Origin: Rhodobacteraceae bacterium QY30
Lineage (GTDB): Bacteria > Pseudomonadota > Alphaproteobacteria > Rhodobacterales > Rhodobacteraceae
Assembly: GCA_002356635.1 (NCBI GenBank)
Contig: CP023454.1
Span: 868,001 to 932,000, forward strand
Direction: 5' to 3'
Length of the DNA stretch: 64,000 bases
Positions 1-8,883 of the stretch are shown here, piece by piece. Position 1 is the first letter of the stretch. Each line of letters opens with the position of its first letter. The notes below the pieces were generated by a model. It worked only from the letters and a program-made list of their open reading frames with translations, had not been told where the DNA came from and searched no databases. Both the position numbers and the translations under genes were made by a program.

Positions 1-1
1 G

Positions 2-616
2 CATTATCACATCCTGTCGCGGCTGCATCAAACCGGCCGGATCGGGGACGGCGCGATGCTGGAAATCCTGCACAATCACACCAGCGTGTTGTTCCAGCCC
101 GGTTTCGACGACCCCCGCTATTCGGGGATGAACCCCTACACGATCGGATATGCGATGATGACCGACATCCAGCGCATCTGCACCGATCCGACCGAGGAGG
201 ACCGCGCCTGGTTCCCCGATATTGCCGGATGCAAGGACTGGCGGAACGTGCTGAAAGACGCCTGGTCCGGCTACCGTGACGAAAGTTTCATCCAGCAGTT
301 CCTCAGTCCGAAAGTCATGCGCGACCTCAGGCTGTTCTCGCTGTCGGAAACGGGGAACGAAGCCTTCTACCGCGTCTCGGCCATCCATGACGAAGCGGGA
401 TACCGCGAGGTGCGCGATGCGCTTGCCAGCGCAAACAACCCATCGCTTTCGGACCCGGATATCCAGGTGGTCGATGTCGACCTGCTGCATGATCGTGTCC
501 TGCACCTGCAACACCGGCCGACATCCGGCGTCCCGCTGGCGGAAGATGACGTGCGCCGGACCCTGGACCATTGCCGCCGCCTCTGGGGCTATGACGTGTC
601 CTTGACCGAAGGGTAG
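2..616 (+). CDS. SpoVR family protein, C-terminal part (5' truncated)
   Basis: The reading frame is open from base 2, so the gene begins upstream of the window and only about 204 C-terminal residues are visible. The text has the SpoVR/YcgB signature, with segments such as HYHILSRLHQTGRIGDGAM, SGMNPYTIGYAMM and FSLSETGNEAFYRVSAIHDE. SpoVR proteins are about 500 residues long. In Bacillus the protein is linked to spore cortex formation, and in proteobacteria it usually sits with yeaG (PrkA kinase) and yeaH. Those partners, if present, lie upstream of the window. The molecular function is unresolved in the family. The stop lies 13 bp from the convergent permease gene. Family assignment is firm; function is not. 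Confidence 0.9.
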   Translation, partial: HYHILSRLHQTGRIGDGAMLEILHNHTSVLFQPGFDDPRYSGMNPYTIGYAMMTDIQRICTDPTEEDRAWFPDIAGCKDWRNVLKDAWSGYRDESFIQQFLSPKVMRDLRLFSLSETGNEAFYRVSAIHDEAGYREVRDALASANNPSLSDPDIQVVDVDLLHDRVLHLQHRPTSGVPLAEDDVRRTLDHCRRLWGYDVSLTEG

Positions 617-629
617 CCGGGCCGCGGCG

Positions 630-1499
630 TTACCCCAGTGTCGGGTCCAGCTTGTCGCGCAGCCAGTCGCCCACCAGCGACACCGCCAGCGTGGTCAGCA
701 CGATGACGGTTGATGGCGCCAGCATGATCCAGGCAGCGCGGGTGATGTATTCGCGGCCATAGCCCACCATGTTGCCAAGGCTGGTCATCGGCGGCTGAAC
801 GCCAAGGCCCAGGAAAGACAGGCCGGATTCCAGCAAGATCACCTCGGGGAAGACCAGCGTCATCGACACGATCAGCGTCGAGGCGATGTTGGGCAGGATG
901 TGGCGGAGGTAGACGCGTGTCGGCTGCGCCCCCAGCTGCGTGATCGCGGTCGCGTAGCCTTGCGCGCTGGCCGAGATGGCAAGACCCCGGGCGATGCGGG
1001 CGTAACGTTCCCAGCCGTAAAGACCCATCAGGCCGATCAGCAGCGGCAGCGAATTGCCAAAGAAGGCCAGCACCGACAGCGCCAGGATCAGAAAGGGAAG
1101 TGCCGCCTGGAAGTCGGCCAGCATCAACACCGCCTGTTCGACCAGACCGCGGAAATGCGCCGCCAGGAAGCCCAGAGTGGTGCCCAGCACGGCCGAGATG
1201 ATCGTGGCCCCGAACGCAATCAGCAGCGAGACGCGGATCGACACGATCAGGCGCGACAGCACGTCCCGGCCCAGTTCGTCGGTGCCCAGGGGATGCGTCA
1301 GGGTCTGGAAGGGGCCGACCAGCCGGTATTTCAGGTCCATCGCCGTGAAGGAAAAGGGCGTGATCAGTTCGGACAGCAGCGCCACCAGGATCATCGTTCC
1401 GATCCAGCCCATGCCCAGCGCGACATACCACGGCATTTGGGGCAGCAGGCGTTTGCGGGCAGGCGCAGGGGCGGCAGCGGTTGGATAGATATCGGTCAT
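630..1499 (-). CDS. Oligopeptide-type ABC transporter permease (DppC/OppC family)
   Basis: This 289-residue inner-membrane permease is one of the two channel subunits of a peptide-type ABC importer. It has a first membrane helix at about residues 24-45. A BPD_transp_1 domain fills the rest, with the EAA-type cytoplasmic loop around SAQGYATAITQLGAQPTRVY contacting the ATPases. The length matches DppC. It is the last gene of a five-gene minus-strand operon (binding protein, two ATPases, two permeases), 11 bp after the DppB-type gene. The family imports di/oligopeptides, but relatives carry nickel, glutathione or opines, so the substrate is open. No intrinsic terminator is visible in the 13 bp before the convergent SpoVR gene. 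Confidence 0.92.
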   Translation of the reverse strand: MTDIYPTAAAPAPARKRLLPQMPWYVALGMGWIGTMILVALLSELITPFSFTAMDLKYRLVGPFQTLTHPLGTDELGRDVLSRLIVSIRVSLLIAFGATIISAVLGTTLGFLAAHFRGLVEQAVLMLADFQAALPFLILALSVLAFFGNSLPLLIGLMGLYGWERYARIARGLAISASAQGYATAITQLGAQPTRVYLRHILPNIASTLIVSMTLVFPEVILLESGLSFLGLGVQPPMTSLGNMVGYGREYITRAAWIMLAPSTVIVLTTLAVSLVGDWLRDKLDPTLG

Positions 1500-1510
1500 C
1501 TCGGGGTCCT

Positions 1511-2443
1511 TTATGCGCCGGCGGTCGCGCCGTGGCGCAGCCGCGGGTCAAGCGCGCCATACAGGAAATCGACGATCAGGTTCGAGGTGACCATCGTTGC
1601 CGCGACCAGCAGCAGGATGCATTGCACCACTGCCAGATCGCGGTTGGCCACCGCCACCACCAGAAGCCGTCCGACGCCGGGCCAGGAAAAGACGCTTTCC
1701 ACCACCACCGCGCCGGCAATCAGGCTGCCCACCAGGAAGCCGATCAGCGTCACGGTCGGGATCGCCGCGTTGGGCAACGCATGACCGCGCACCACGGCGG
1801 CCCAGGGCAGACCCTTGGCCGAGGCGGTGCGGATATAGGGGCGGCCCAGCACCTCGAGCATGGCAGAGCGGGTGAAACGCGCCAGCGCCGCAGCGCCGCC
1901 TGCACCCAAGGTCAGGACCGGAAGGATCGCATGCCAGATGGTGTCGCGCCCGCCCGAAGGCAGCCAGCCGAGGGTGACGGCGAAGATCAGGACGAGCACC
2001 AGCGCAAGAACGAAGCTCGGGATCGCAAAGCCGAAGACCGCGCCAATCATCACCGACCGGTCGAAGGCCGTGCCCTGGTGCAGCGCCGCGTAAACCCCCG
2101 CGGGCACCCCCAGCGCGAGTTTCAACATCAGCGCGGGCAGGGTCAGCGCCAGCGTGGCGGGGATGCGTTCCATCACCAAATCGATCGCCGGGCGTCCGTC
2201 GCGCATCGAAATCCCGAGGTCGCCCCGGAAGATCGCGGCAAAATAATCCAGGTATTGCACCCAGACCGGCTGATCGAGGCCCCAGGCCTTGCGGAAGGCG
2301 GCGATGGCGTCAGGTGGCGCCTCCGGGCCAAGGATGATGACCGCCGGATCGCCCGACAGGCGCAGGACAACGAAGGCAAAGGTGACCACCAGCGCAATGG
2401 TGATCATCGCGCGGAAAAGGCGCGTCAGGATGTAGCGGATCAT
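1511..2443 (-). CDS. Oligopeptide-type ABC transporter permease (DppB/OppB family)
   Basis: This 310-residue permease begins with the classic DppB N-terminus MIRYILTRLFRAMITIALVV, a positive-inside first helix. It carries about six membrane segments and an EAA loop near RPYIRTASAKGLPWAAVV. It should form a heterodimeric channel with the DppC-type subunit immediately downstream. Its start codon overlaps the stop of the upstream ATPase by one base (TGATG), which indicates translational coupling. Substrate cannot be read from the sequence. Confidence 0.92.
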   Translation of the reverse strand: MIRYILTRLFRAMITIALVVTFAFVVLRLSGDPAVIILGPEAPPDAIAAFRKAWGLDQPVWVQYLDYFAAIFRGDLGISMRDGRPAIDLVMERIPATLALTLPALMLKLALGVPAGVYAALHQGTAFDRSVMIGAVFGFAIPSFVLALVLVLIFAVTLGWLPSGGRDTIWHAILPVLTLGAGGAAALARFTRSAMLEVLGRPYIRTASAKGLPWAAVVRGHALPNAAIPTVTLIGFLVGSLIAGAVVVESVFSWPGVGRLLVVAVANRDLAVVQCILLLVAATMVTSNLIVDFLYGALDPRLRHGATAGA

Positions 2444-3417
2444 CAGGCGGCGACCTTTGCGGCAGGTTCGATCAGATGGCAGGCGGCCCGGCGGCCCGGA
2501 CCCGCCGGCACAAGCGCGGGAACCTCTGTCCGGCAGCGCGCCGTGGCGACGGGGCAGCGCGGATGGAAGGCGCAGCCCGACGGTCGCGCAGCGGGGTTTG
2601 GCGGTTCGCCGGTCAGGATGACCTGTTCGATCCGGCGCGGCCCCGGGGTCGGCGCAGCCGAAACCAGCGCGCGGGAATAGGGGTGCTGCGGATCGTGAAA
2701 GACTTGCGCGGCCGGGCCTTCCTCGACGATCCGACCCAGATACATGACTGCAACCCGCGACGAGATCTGGCGCACGACCCGCAGGTCGTGGCTGATGAAC
2801 ATCATCGCAAGACCGCGGGTCTTCTGCAGGTCGATCAGCAGGTTCACCACCTGCGCCTGAATCGACACGTCCAGCGCGGAAACCGGTTCGTCGCAGACCA
2901 GAAGATCGGGGTTGGTGATCAGCGCGCGGGCAATGATCACCCGCTGTCGCTGACCGCCAGACAGTTCATGCGGATAGCGGGCGCCGTGGTCGCGCGACAG
3001 GCCGACGGCGGCCAGGGCCTCAAGCCCCGCGGCCCGGGCGTCACCCGGAATGCCGTGAATGGTCAGCGGTTCGATGATCTGATCAAGCACCGTCCAGCGG
3101 CGGTCAAGCGCCGCCAGCGGATCCTGGAAAACCATCTGCATCCGCTTGCGAAGCCCGCGCCACGCGGCGGAGCCAAGGAGCGGCATCGGCGCGCCGTCAA
3201 AGGAAACCGACCCTTCGTCGGGACGTTCAAGCCCCAGCGCCATGCGGCCCATCGTGGACTTGCCCGAGCCGGATTCGCCCACGATGCCAAGCGTTTCGCC
3301 CGGCATCACCTGCAGGCTGACGCCATCGACGGCACGGACAACGCGGCGATGGCCCAGCAGGCCCTTGCGAGTGACATATTCCCGCGCAACGGTGTCGAGA
3401 GTCAGAAGGGCGCTCAT
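2443..3417 (-). CDS. Oligopeptide-type ABC transporter ATPase (DppF/OppF family)
   Basis: This cytoplasmic ATPase has 324 residues. The Walker A motif GESGSGKST is at 47-55, the signature LSGGQ at 152-156, the Walker B DEP at 176-178 and the switch region ISHD follows. The C-terminal oligopeptide-transporter domain is present, with HPYSRALVSAAPTP and a Cys-containing GCAFHPRCP stretch typical of Opp/Dpp ATPases. It pairs with the adjacent DppD-type ATPase, which overlaps it by 4 bp (ATGA). Confidence 0.94.
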   Translation of the reverse strand: MSALLTLDTVAREYVTRKGLLGHRRVVRAVDGVSLQVMPGETLGIVGESGSGKSTMGRMALGLERPDEGSVSFDGAPMPLLGSAAWRGLRKRMQMVFQDPLAALDRRWTVLDQIIEPLTIHGIPGDARAAGLEALAAVGLSRDHGARYPHELSGGQRQRVIIARALITNPDLLVCDEPVSALDVSIQAQVVNLLIDLQKTRGLAMMFISHDLRVVRQISSRVAVMYLGRIVEEGPAAQVFHDPQHPYSRALVSAAPTPGPRRIEQVILTGEPPNPAARPSGCAFHPRCPVATARCRTEVPALVPAGPGRRAACHLIEPAAKVAA

Positions 3418-4427
3418 GCCAGAACCTCGGCCGCGTGGGATGGGGTTTCCATGGGGGCCGCGATCTGCGGGCGCAGGTCAAGCGTCGGCCGCGCGCAGGC
3501 CAGCCGCCTGCCGGGGGTCGTGACCCGAAGCGCAGGCACGGCAGAAAGGCAGACCGGATCCGCATAGGCGCAGCGCGGACCGAAGGCGCATCCGGGCGGC
3601 ATGGCGCGCGGATCAGGCACGACGCCGGGAATGGCCACCAGGCGGCGTTCGTCCTCCAGCGTCGGCAGGGCGTCGATCAGGCCGCGGGCGTAGGGATGGC
3701 GCGGCTGGTCGAAAATCTCGGCCGCCGGGCCGCTTTCGACGATCCGGCCCGCATACATCACCGCCACACGGTCGCAGTTTTCAGCGACCACGCCAAGGTC
3801 ATGGCTGATAAGCACCATCGCCATGTTAAGTTCACGCCGGATCTGGCGCAGCAGATCAAGGATCTGCGCCTGGATGGTCACGTCCAGCGCGGTGGTCGGC
3901 TCATCCGCGATCAGCAGATCGGGCTGGCCCGCCAGGGCCATGGCGATCATGACGCGCTGGTTCTGGCCGCCCGACATTTCGTGCGGATAGGAATTCAGCC
4001 GGCCTTCGGCATCGGGGATGCCGACAAGGTCAAGAAGGCGCTTGGCTTCGGCCTTGATGGCAGCGCCGGACAGGCCACGGTGCAGGGCCAGCACCTCGGC
4101 CATCTGGCGGCGGATCGACAGCACCGGATTGAGCGCCGACCCCGGTTCCTGAAAGATCATCCCGATCCTGCCGCCCCGCACCTGTTCAATGTCCTGAACA
4201 GGCACGGTCAACAGGTCTTTGCCGCCGAGGATCACGCGACCCTCGACAGCAGCTTTTTTCGGCAGAAGCCGCAAGGCAGCCAGCCAGGTGACCGACTTGC
4301 CCGAGCCGGATTCGCCCACGACGCCCAGCGCCTCGCCGGGGTGAACCGTCAGGTCCACCCCGCGCACGGCCGGCGCGCCGTCGAACGACACGCTCAGACC
4401 TTCGATCCTGACCAGCGGTTCACGCAT
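3414..4427 (-). CDS. Oligopeptide-type ABC transporter ATPase (DppD/OppD family)
   Basis: This is the second ATPase of the peptide importer, 337 residues. Walker A GESGSGKS is at 38-45, signature MSGGQ at 151-155 and Walker B DEP at 175-177. The Opp/Dpp C-terminal module follows ([14 protein letters not shown], then a Cys-rich [15 protein letters not shown]). It lies 6 bp downstream of the substrate-binding protein and is coupled by ATGA overlap to the next ATPase. All nucleotide-binding motifs are intact. Confidence 0.94.
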   Translation of the reverse strand: MREPLVRIEGLSVSFDGAPAVRGVDLTVHPGEALGVVGESGSGKSVTWLAALRLLPKKAAVEGRVILGGKDLLTVPVQDIEQVRGGRIGMIFQEPGSALNPVLSIRRQMAEVLALHRGLSGAAIKAEAKRLLDLVGIPDAEGRLNSYPHEMSGGQNQRVMIAMALAGQPDLLIADEPTTALDVTIQAQILDLLRQIRRELNMAMVLISHDLGVVAENCDRVAVMYAGRIVESGPAAEIFDQPRHPYARGLIDALPTLEDERRLVAIPGVVPDPRAMPPGCAFGPRCAYADPVCLSAVPALRVTTPGRRLACARPTLDLRPQIAAPMETPSHAAEVLA

Positions 4428-4433
4428 GGCGGG

Positions 4434-6065
4434 TCAGAGCGCGAAGTTGCCGGGGCCGAAGTCCATGGCGAAGGCCGGAGCTGCCTTCCACTGGATATTC
4501 TTCGGCTTGGCGGTGAAGGTCGCGTTCTGGTGCAGCACGGTGTAGGCCGGATCTTCGCGTTCGCAGATTTCCAGCATGCGGCGGAAGGCCTTGGCCCGCG
4601 CCGGGCGGTCGGTCGAGGTTTCCAGAACAAGGCACAGCTCGTTCATCTCGGCGTTGGTCCATTCGCCAATCTGCTGCTGCTGGCCGTTCGGGCCGTGCTG
4701 GGCGACGATCGACGACACCGGATCGTTGAACGGGGCCGAGTTCGACCAGTCGCGCACCGCGCGGGTGTCGCCCTTTTCCATGATCTGCGCCCAGTTTTCC
4801 TTGGATTCGATCTGGACGTTCAGGCCGACCGCTTTCCACATCTCGACCAGAACCTGCGCGGTGGCGTTCTGGTTGGTGTAGTAGTTGTTCAGCAAGCGGT
4901 AGGGGATCACGTCGCCCTTGTAGCCCGCTTCCTTCACCAGGCTCATCGCCAGTTCCGGGTTGAACTCCGGCACGGTCCAGTCTGCCTGGAACATGTCACC
5001 GTAGTAGGGCCACTGCAGACCCGCCGGAACCTGTGTGCGACCGGCCCACAGGCTGTCGACGATCGACTGGCGGTCGATGGCGTGGGTCATGGCGCGGCGG
5101 ATGCGGGCATCGGCCAGTTGGGCGTGGTTCTTGTCGAACACGGTCAGGCGGTGGTTCAGGATCGTGCCGCCCTGGACTTCGAACCCGGCGTTGCCTTCGA
5201 TTTCGCCGATCAGGTCGGGCGGGATGTCGCAGGCGAACTGGTATTCACCCGACAGCAGGCCGTTCACGCGGCTGGCGACTTCCGGCACTTCGACGAAGCG
5301 GATCGACTTCAGCGGCGGCAGGCCACCCCAGTAGTCGTCATGCGACACCAGCAGCAGTTCGGTATCGGGCGTGAACTTTTCCACCTTGTAGGGGCCGGTG
5401 GTGACGGGCTTGCGCGCCCAGTCCAGATAGGATGCGGCTTCTTCCCAGCCACGGCGCGACATGATGTCGGAGCCGTAGCGCAGCAGACGGCCTTCCAGGG
5501 TCACGTCCGGCGTCGCGTTGACGAAGCGCACGGTGTATTTGTCGACGATGTCGACGCGGGCCAGGTCCGGCCAGGCGCGGCGGGCAACGGCCGGCACTTC
5601 CGGCGGCAGTTCCTTGCCGGGGCGCGGGGTCGGGATGGCTTCGAAGGCCTTGATCGTGGTGCGGTTCTTCGGTTCGGTATCGGCGAACATGCGTTCGCGC
5701 GAGAAGGTGAAGACCACGTCTTCGGCGGTCATTTCATCGCCGTTGTGGAACTTGACGCCTTCGCGCAGCTTCAGTTCGACCGTCTGGTCGTCGATGCGCT
5801 TCCATTCGGTCGCCAGCAGCGGCTTCGGCTGCAGCTGACCGCGCAGGTCGCGGCCGATCAGGGCTTCCCAGATCGAACCGAAGAAGATCCGCTCGCCGAC
5901 GTTGGACTGTTCGCGCAGCACGTCCAGCGTGTTGGAGTTGGTGATCTTCTGCACGGCGATGGTGATGGACGGGCGGTCGGCCTGCGCGATGGCGAAGCGC
6001 GGCAGGATGAGGCTGCCCGCAGCAGCGGTGCCCAGTCGCAGGGCATTACGGCGGCTGATCAACAT
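4434..6065 (-). CDS. Peptide-type ABC transporter substrate-binding protein (SBP_bac_5 family)
   Basis: This 543-residue periplasmic binding protein is the first gene of the five-gene importer operon. The N-terminus SRRNALRLG followed by a hydrophobic stretch and AIAQA looks like a Tat signal peptide, with cleavage near residue 28. The body has family 5 features, for example VKFHNGDEMTAEDVVFTFSR in the first lobe and TGPYKVEKF. Family 5 proteins bind di- and oligopeptides, opines or metal complexes, so the ligand cannot be assigned. The start at 6065 gives the twin-arginine motif close to the N-terminus and follows an AGGAGA-type ribosome site. Confidence 0.92.
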   Translation of the reverse strand: MLISRRNALRLGTAAAGSLILPRFAIAQADRPSITIAVQKITNSNTLDVLREQSNVGERIFFGSIWEALIGRDLRGQLQPKPLLATEWKRIDDQTVELKLREGVKFHNGDEMTAEDVVFTFSRERMFADTEPKNRTTIKAFEAIPTPRPGKELPPEVPAVARRAWPDLARVDIVDKYTVRFVNATPDVTLEGRLLRYGSDIMSRRGWEEAASYLDWARKPVTTGPYKVEKFTPDTELLLVSHDDYWGGLPPLKSIRFVEVPEVASRVNGLLSGEYQFACDIPPDLIGEIEGNAGFEVQGGTILNHRLTVFDKNHAQLADARIRRAMTHAIDRQSIVDSLWAGRTQVPAGLQWPYYGDMFQADWTVPEFNPELAMSLVKEAGYKGDVIPYRLLNNYYTNQNATAQVLVEMWKAVGLNVQIESKENWAQIMEKGDTRAVRDWSNSAPFNDPVSSIVAQHGPNGQQQQIGEWTNAEMNELCLVLETSTDRPARAKAFRRMLEICEREDPAYTVLHQNATFTAKPKNIQWKAAPAFAMDFGPGNFAL

Positions 6066-6235
6066 GAAGGGTTGTCTCCTGAGTCTTGGGAAAACGTTAA
6101 CGGCTGGCCTTCAATCGCCGCGGGCTGTGAAGCTGGTGTGACCGTGGGCTGACGGATCGGTGAAGGTTTGTTGATGATCATTCCCTTGAAATGGTTCAGT
6201 AAATCGGATGGATCACTTGCCGCCCGCCCATAGGC

Positions 6236-6261
6236 AAAAGCCGCCGGATTTACCCGGCGGC
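6236..6261 (-). terminator. Rho-independent terminator of the 6284-13645 operon
   Basis: An 8-bp perfect GC stem (GCCGCCGG at 6240-6247 with CCGGCGGC at 6254-6261) encloses a 6-nt loop. Read on the minus strand it is followed by TTTT (6239-6236). It lies just after the metallophosphoesterase stop codon at 6284, so it should end the long minus-strand operon and insulate the peptide importer. Confidence 0.8.
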
Positions 6262-6283
6262 CCTTAGGTCGCATCAAAGGCCT

Positions 6284-7126
6284 TCAGCGCCGGGGTGCCC
6301 GTTCGCGGCCGAAGTTCTCGGCGGCGATCACCGGATGACGATCGAGGAAGTTCTCGAAATGCACGACGCAAGCATCGACATCGGCCAGAACGACGGCATA
6401 TTGGCCGGGGCCTTCCAGGCGTTCCTGCGCGCGGGCGTGGCTGGGAAGGTTCAGGCTGACGTTGTAATGCCCGCCCGCCAGCGTGGTGAAGGGAATGCCC
6501 TTCCAGACTCCGGTGGTGGTGATGTGGACATGACCGGCGATCACCTGGCGCACGTCGGGGTGGGTCTTCAGCACCTCAAGCAGGGCAGGGCCACCTTCCA
6601 GGATGATCTCGTCCACGGGCATCGACAGCGGCATTGCATGGTGATGCAGGATCACGATTACCGGACGATCCACTGCCTCGGCCAGGCGGGCGCGCAGCCA
6701 ATCCAGCCGTGCGGCGCACAGCAGGCCGCCCACCAGCCCCGGTTCGGTGCTGTCCAGCAGGATGATGCGATGGCCTTTCAGGTCGATGACCTTCTGCACA
6801 TGGCCATTTTCGTCGGCGTGGTCGTTGCCGAAGACCTGCAGGAACACCCGGCGGTCATCATGGTTGCCCAGCATCAGGTGGGTGTCCATCCCCAGGGGCG
6901 CGATGATGCCCGCCAGGCGGGCGTAGGCCTCGGCCTCGCCCAGGTCGGCCAGGTCCCCGGCCAGGATGCAAAGATCGGCATCGGCGTGATCGGTGTTTAC
7001 GCTGTTCACCGCCGCCGCCAGCCGGGCCGCGGTATCCAGCGTGTTGGACACCTCGCCCTCGGGGACCAGGTGCAGGTCCGACATGATCACCAGCTTCAGC
7101 GGGCCGGGGTCAGCCGAGTCCTTCAT
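6284..7126 (-). CDS. Calcineurin-like metallophosphoesterase (CpdA/GpdQ-like phosphodiesterase)
   Basis: This 280-residue cytoplasmic hydrolase has every dimetal-site motif of the class III nucleotidase/GpdQ superfamily: D17-x-H19, GDLAD 57-61, GNHD 87-90, HHHAMP, and GHVH near residue 200. Relatives hydrolyse cAMP or glycerophosphodiesters. It overlaps the isomerase gene by 4 bp (ATGA) and ends a seven-gene uptake operon. A role in opening an imported phosphodiester substrate is therefore a reasonable inference, but the substrate is not determined by sequence. There is no signal peptide. Confidence 0.88.
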   Translation of the reverse strand: MKDSADPGPLKLVIMSDLHLVPEGEVSNTLDTAARLAAAVNSVNTDHADADLCILAGDLADLGEAEAYARLAGIIAPLGMDTHLMLGNHDDRRVFLQVFGNDHADENGHVQKVIDLKGHRIILLDSTEPGLVGGLLCAARLDWLRARLAEAVDRPVIVILHHHAMPLSMPVDEIILEGGPALLEVLKTHPDVRQVIAGHVHITTTGVWKGIPFTTLAGGHYNVSLNLPSHARAQERLEGPGQYAVVLADVDACVVHFENFLDRHPVIAAENFGRERAPRR

Positions 7127-7938
7127 TGCCCCAGCCCCATGCGTTCCAGATAGGCCATCGAGGCGCCGATGCCGGCCTTGTCGCGCAGTTCAAGGATCAG
7201 GCGCGGCTTGACGTTCAGCGCGGCGATGGCGCGGAAGACGGCCGTCCAGCGGATCGTGCCTTCGCCCAGCGCCCAGTGGCGGTCGGCATAGCCTTCGGCA
7301 TCCTGCAGGTGGATGTGGTCAAGCAGGTCGCCCGCGGCGGTCACGAAATAGTCGACGGGGGGCGCGCCGGTGCTGCCGTGGGCATAATGCGCGTGGCCGG
7401 TGTCGATGGAAAGTTTCAACGCGGGCGAGTTGAAGCTTTCGACCAGGCGCTGACGGTCTTTCGGATCGATGTCCTCGATGTTCTCCATGACCAGCGTGAC
7501 GCCCTGGTCCTCGGCCCGTTTCACTGCGGCGCCGATGCAGGCGTGGACATTGTCCATCAGCTTCTGACGGTTGTCGGGATAGTTGTCGAGGTTGTTGTAA
7601 TCCCAGGTCGTGTAGGGCGAATGGATCACCATCTGCGTGGCGCCGACCGCTTCACAGATGCCCAGGCCCTGCGCCATGCGGTGGGCCACGACGCGCTGCA
7701 CTTCCGGGTCCGAGGTCCCGATGGTGAAGCCCCAGAACGGCCCGTGGATCCCCAGGCGGCCGGTGTAGCCGTCCAGCAGCTTGCGGGTATGCTCGGCCTC
7801 GGCCGACCAGTCGCCATCCAGCACGGCTGCGGTGTGGAAGGCCTGCAGCTCCAGGTCGCGGTTCTTTTCCAGAATCCAGTCGCGCCAGGTTTCAAGTCCT
7901 GCGGTCCCAAGTGCCGCGCCGATGACGGGAAGTGACAT
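7123..7938 (-). CDS. Sugar phosphate isomerase/epimerase (xylose isomerase-like TIM barrel)
   Basis: This 271-residue cytoplasmic TIM-barrel protein belongs to the AP-endonuclease-2/xylose-isomerase-like group. Family metal-ligand positions appear in VMENIED, LSIDTGHAHYAHG and HIHLQDAEG, ending with a conserved LILELRDK strand. A strong CAGGAGA ribosome site precedes the start. It lies between the ABC permeases and the phosphoesterase in one operon, suggesting it isomerises or epimerises a sugar or polyol derived from the imported compound. The family is catalytically broad, so no reaction is claimed. Confidence 0.85.
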   Translation of the reverse strand: MSLPVIGAALGTAGLETWRDWILEKNRDLELQAFHTAAVLDGDWSAEAEHTRKLLDGYTGRLGIHGPFWGFTIGTSDPEVQRVVAHRMAQGLGICEAVGATQMVIHSPYTTWDYNNLDNYPDNRQKLMDNVHACIGAAVKRAEDQGVTLVMENIEDIDPKDRQRLVESFNSPALKLSIDTGHAHYAHGSTGAPPVDYFVTAAGDLLDHIHLQDAEGYADRHWALGEGTIRWTAVFRAIAALNVKPRLILELRDKAGIGASMAYLERMGLGQ

Positions 7939-8056
7939 GTCGTCTCCTGTTGTCCGTTTACGGACAAGCCCTTAGGAGCCGCACGTAACCCTCCGGTGAC
8001 GCAAGGATGAGGATTCGGTTACAGGCGCAAGACACACCCGCAAGACACACCAGGCG

Positions 8057-8878
8057 CTAGCTGACAGTGTCTTGGGCCAGGGCTGCGGCCTTCTTCGCCC
8101 GGGCCTTCTGCCGGGCAGGGGCAAGCCGCGCCAGAAGCAGGGCGGCGGCGATGACGATGGTGCCCATGATGATGATGAAAGCCGCCGAGGCGATGGCCGG
8201 GCTGATGTTTTCCCGCAGGGTCGAGAACATCTGCCGGGCCAGCGTGCGCTGGTTCGGGCCGGCGACGAACAGGGTCAGCACCACCTCGTCCAGCGAGGTG
8301 GCGAAGGCCAGCGCCGCGCCTGAAAGGACGCCCGGCATCGCCAGCGGCAGAGTCACCAGCCGGAACACCCGCCAGGGCGAGGCGCCAAGGCTTTCGGCGG
8401 CGCGCTCCACCCGTCGGTCGACCCCCGCCAGCGCGCCTGAAACCGAGATGACCACGAAGGGCAGCGCGATGACGCTGTGCGCGACGATGACCGAGAAATA
8501 GGTCGAGTTGATGCCCAGTCGGACGAACATCGCCTGCATCCCCACGCCCAGCACCACTGCCGGGACGACCATCGGCAACAGGAACAGGGTGCGGAGCTGG
8601 TTCTTCAGATACAGATCCCGGGACCGCAGCCCCAGCGCCGCCAGCGTGCCCAGCAGGGTTGCCAGCACCGTCGTCGACGACGCGATGATGGCGCTGTTCA
8701 GGATCGCGCGGTTCCACGTGGCATTGTTGGCCAGTTCCGAAAACCAGCGGAACGAAAAGGCCGGGATCGGATAGGTCAGGAACGCGCTTGACGTGAAGGC
8801 CAGCGGCAGGATCACCAGAAGCGGCGCCACCAGAAAGATGACGATCAGCGTGGCATAGAGGGCCTTGGCAGCTTTCAT
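8057..8878 (-). CDS. Spermidine/putrescine-type ABC transporter permease (PotC family)
   Basis: This 273-residue inner-membrane permease starts MKAAKALYATLIVIFLVAPL. It has about six membrane helices and the EAA loop AAESLGASPWRVFRLVTLPL. The start at 8878 is chosen because it gives the canonical N-terminal helix and lies 5 bp after the PotB-type gene. It is the second channel subunit of the importer. PotC relatives import polyamines, 2-aminoethylphosphonate or organic acids, and the operon context here is not that of simple polyamine uptake. Confidence 0.92.
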   Translation of the reverse strand: MKAAKALYATLIVIFLVAPLLVILPLAFTSSAFLTYPIPAFSFRWFSELANNATWNRAILNSAIIASSTTVLATLLGTLAALGLRSRDLYLKNQLRTLFLLPMVVPAVVLGVGMQAMFVRLGINSTYFSVIVAHSVIALPFVVISVSGALAGVDRRVERAAESLGASPWRVFRLVTLPLAMPGVLSGAALAFATSLDEVVLTLFVAGPNQRTLARQMFSTLRENISPAIASAAFIIIMGTIVIAAALLLARLAPARQKARAKKAAALAQDTVS

Positions 8879-8883
8879 TCCCG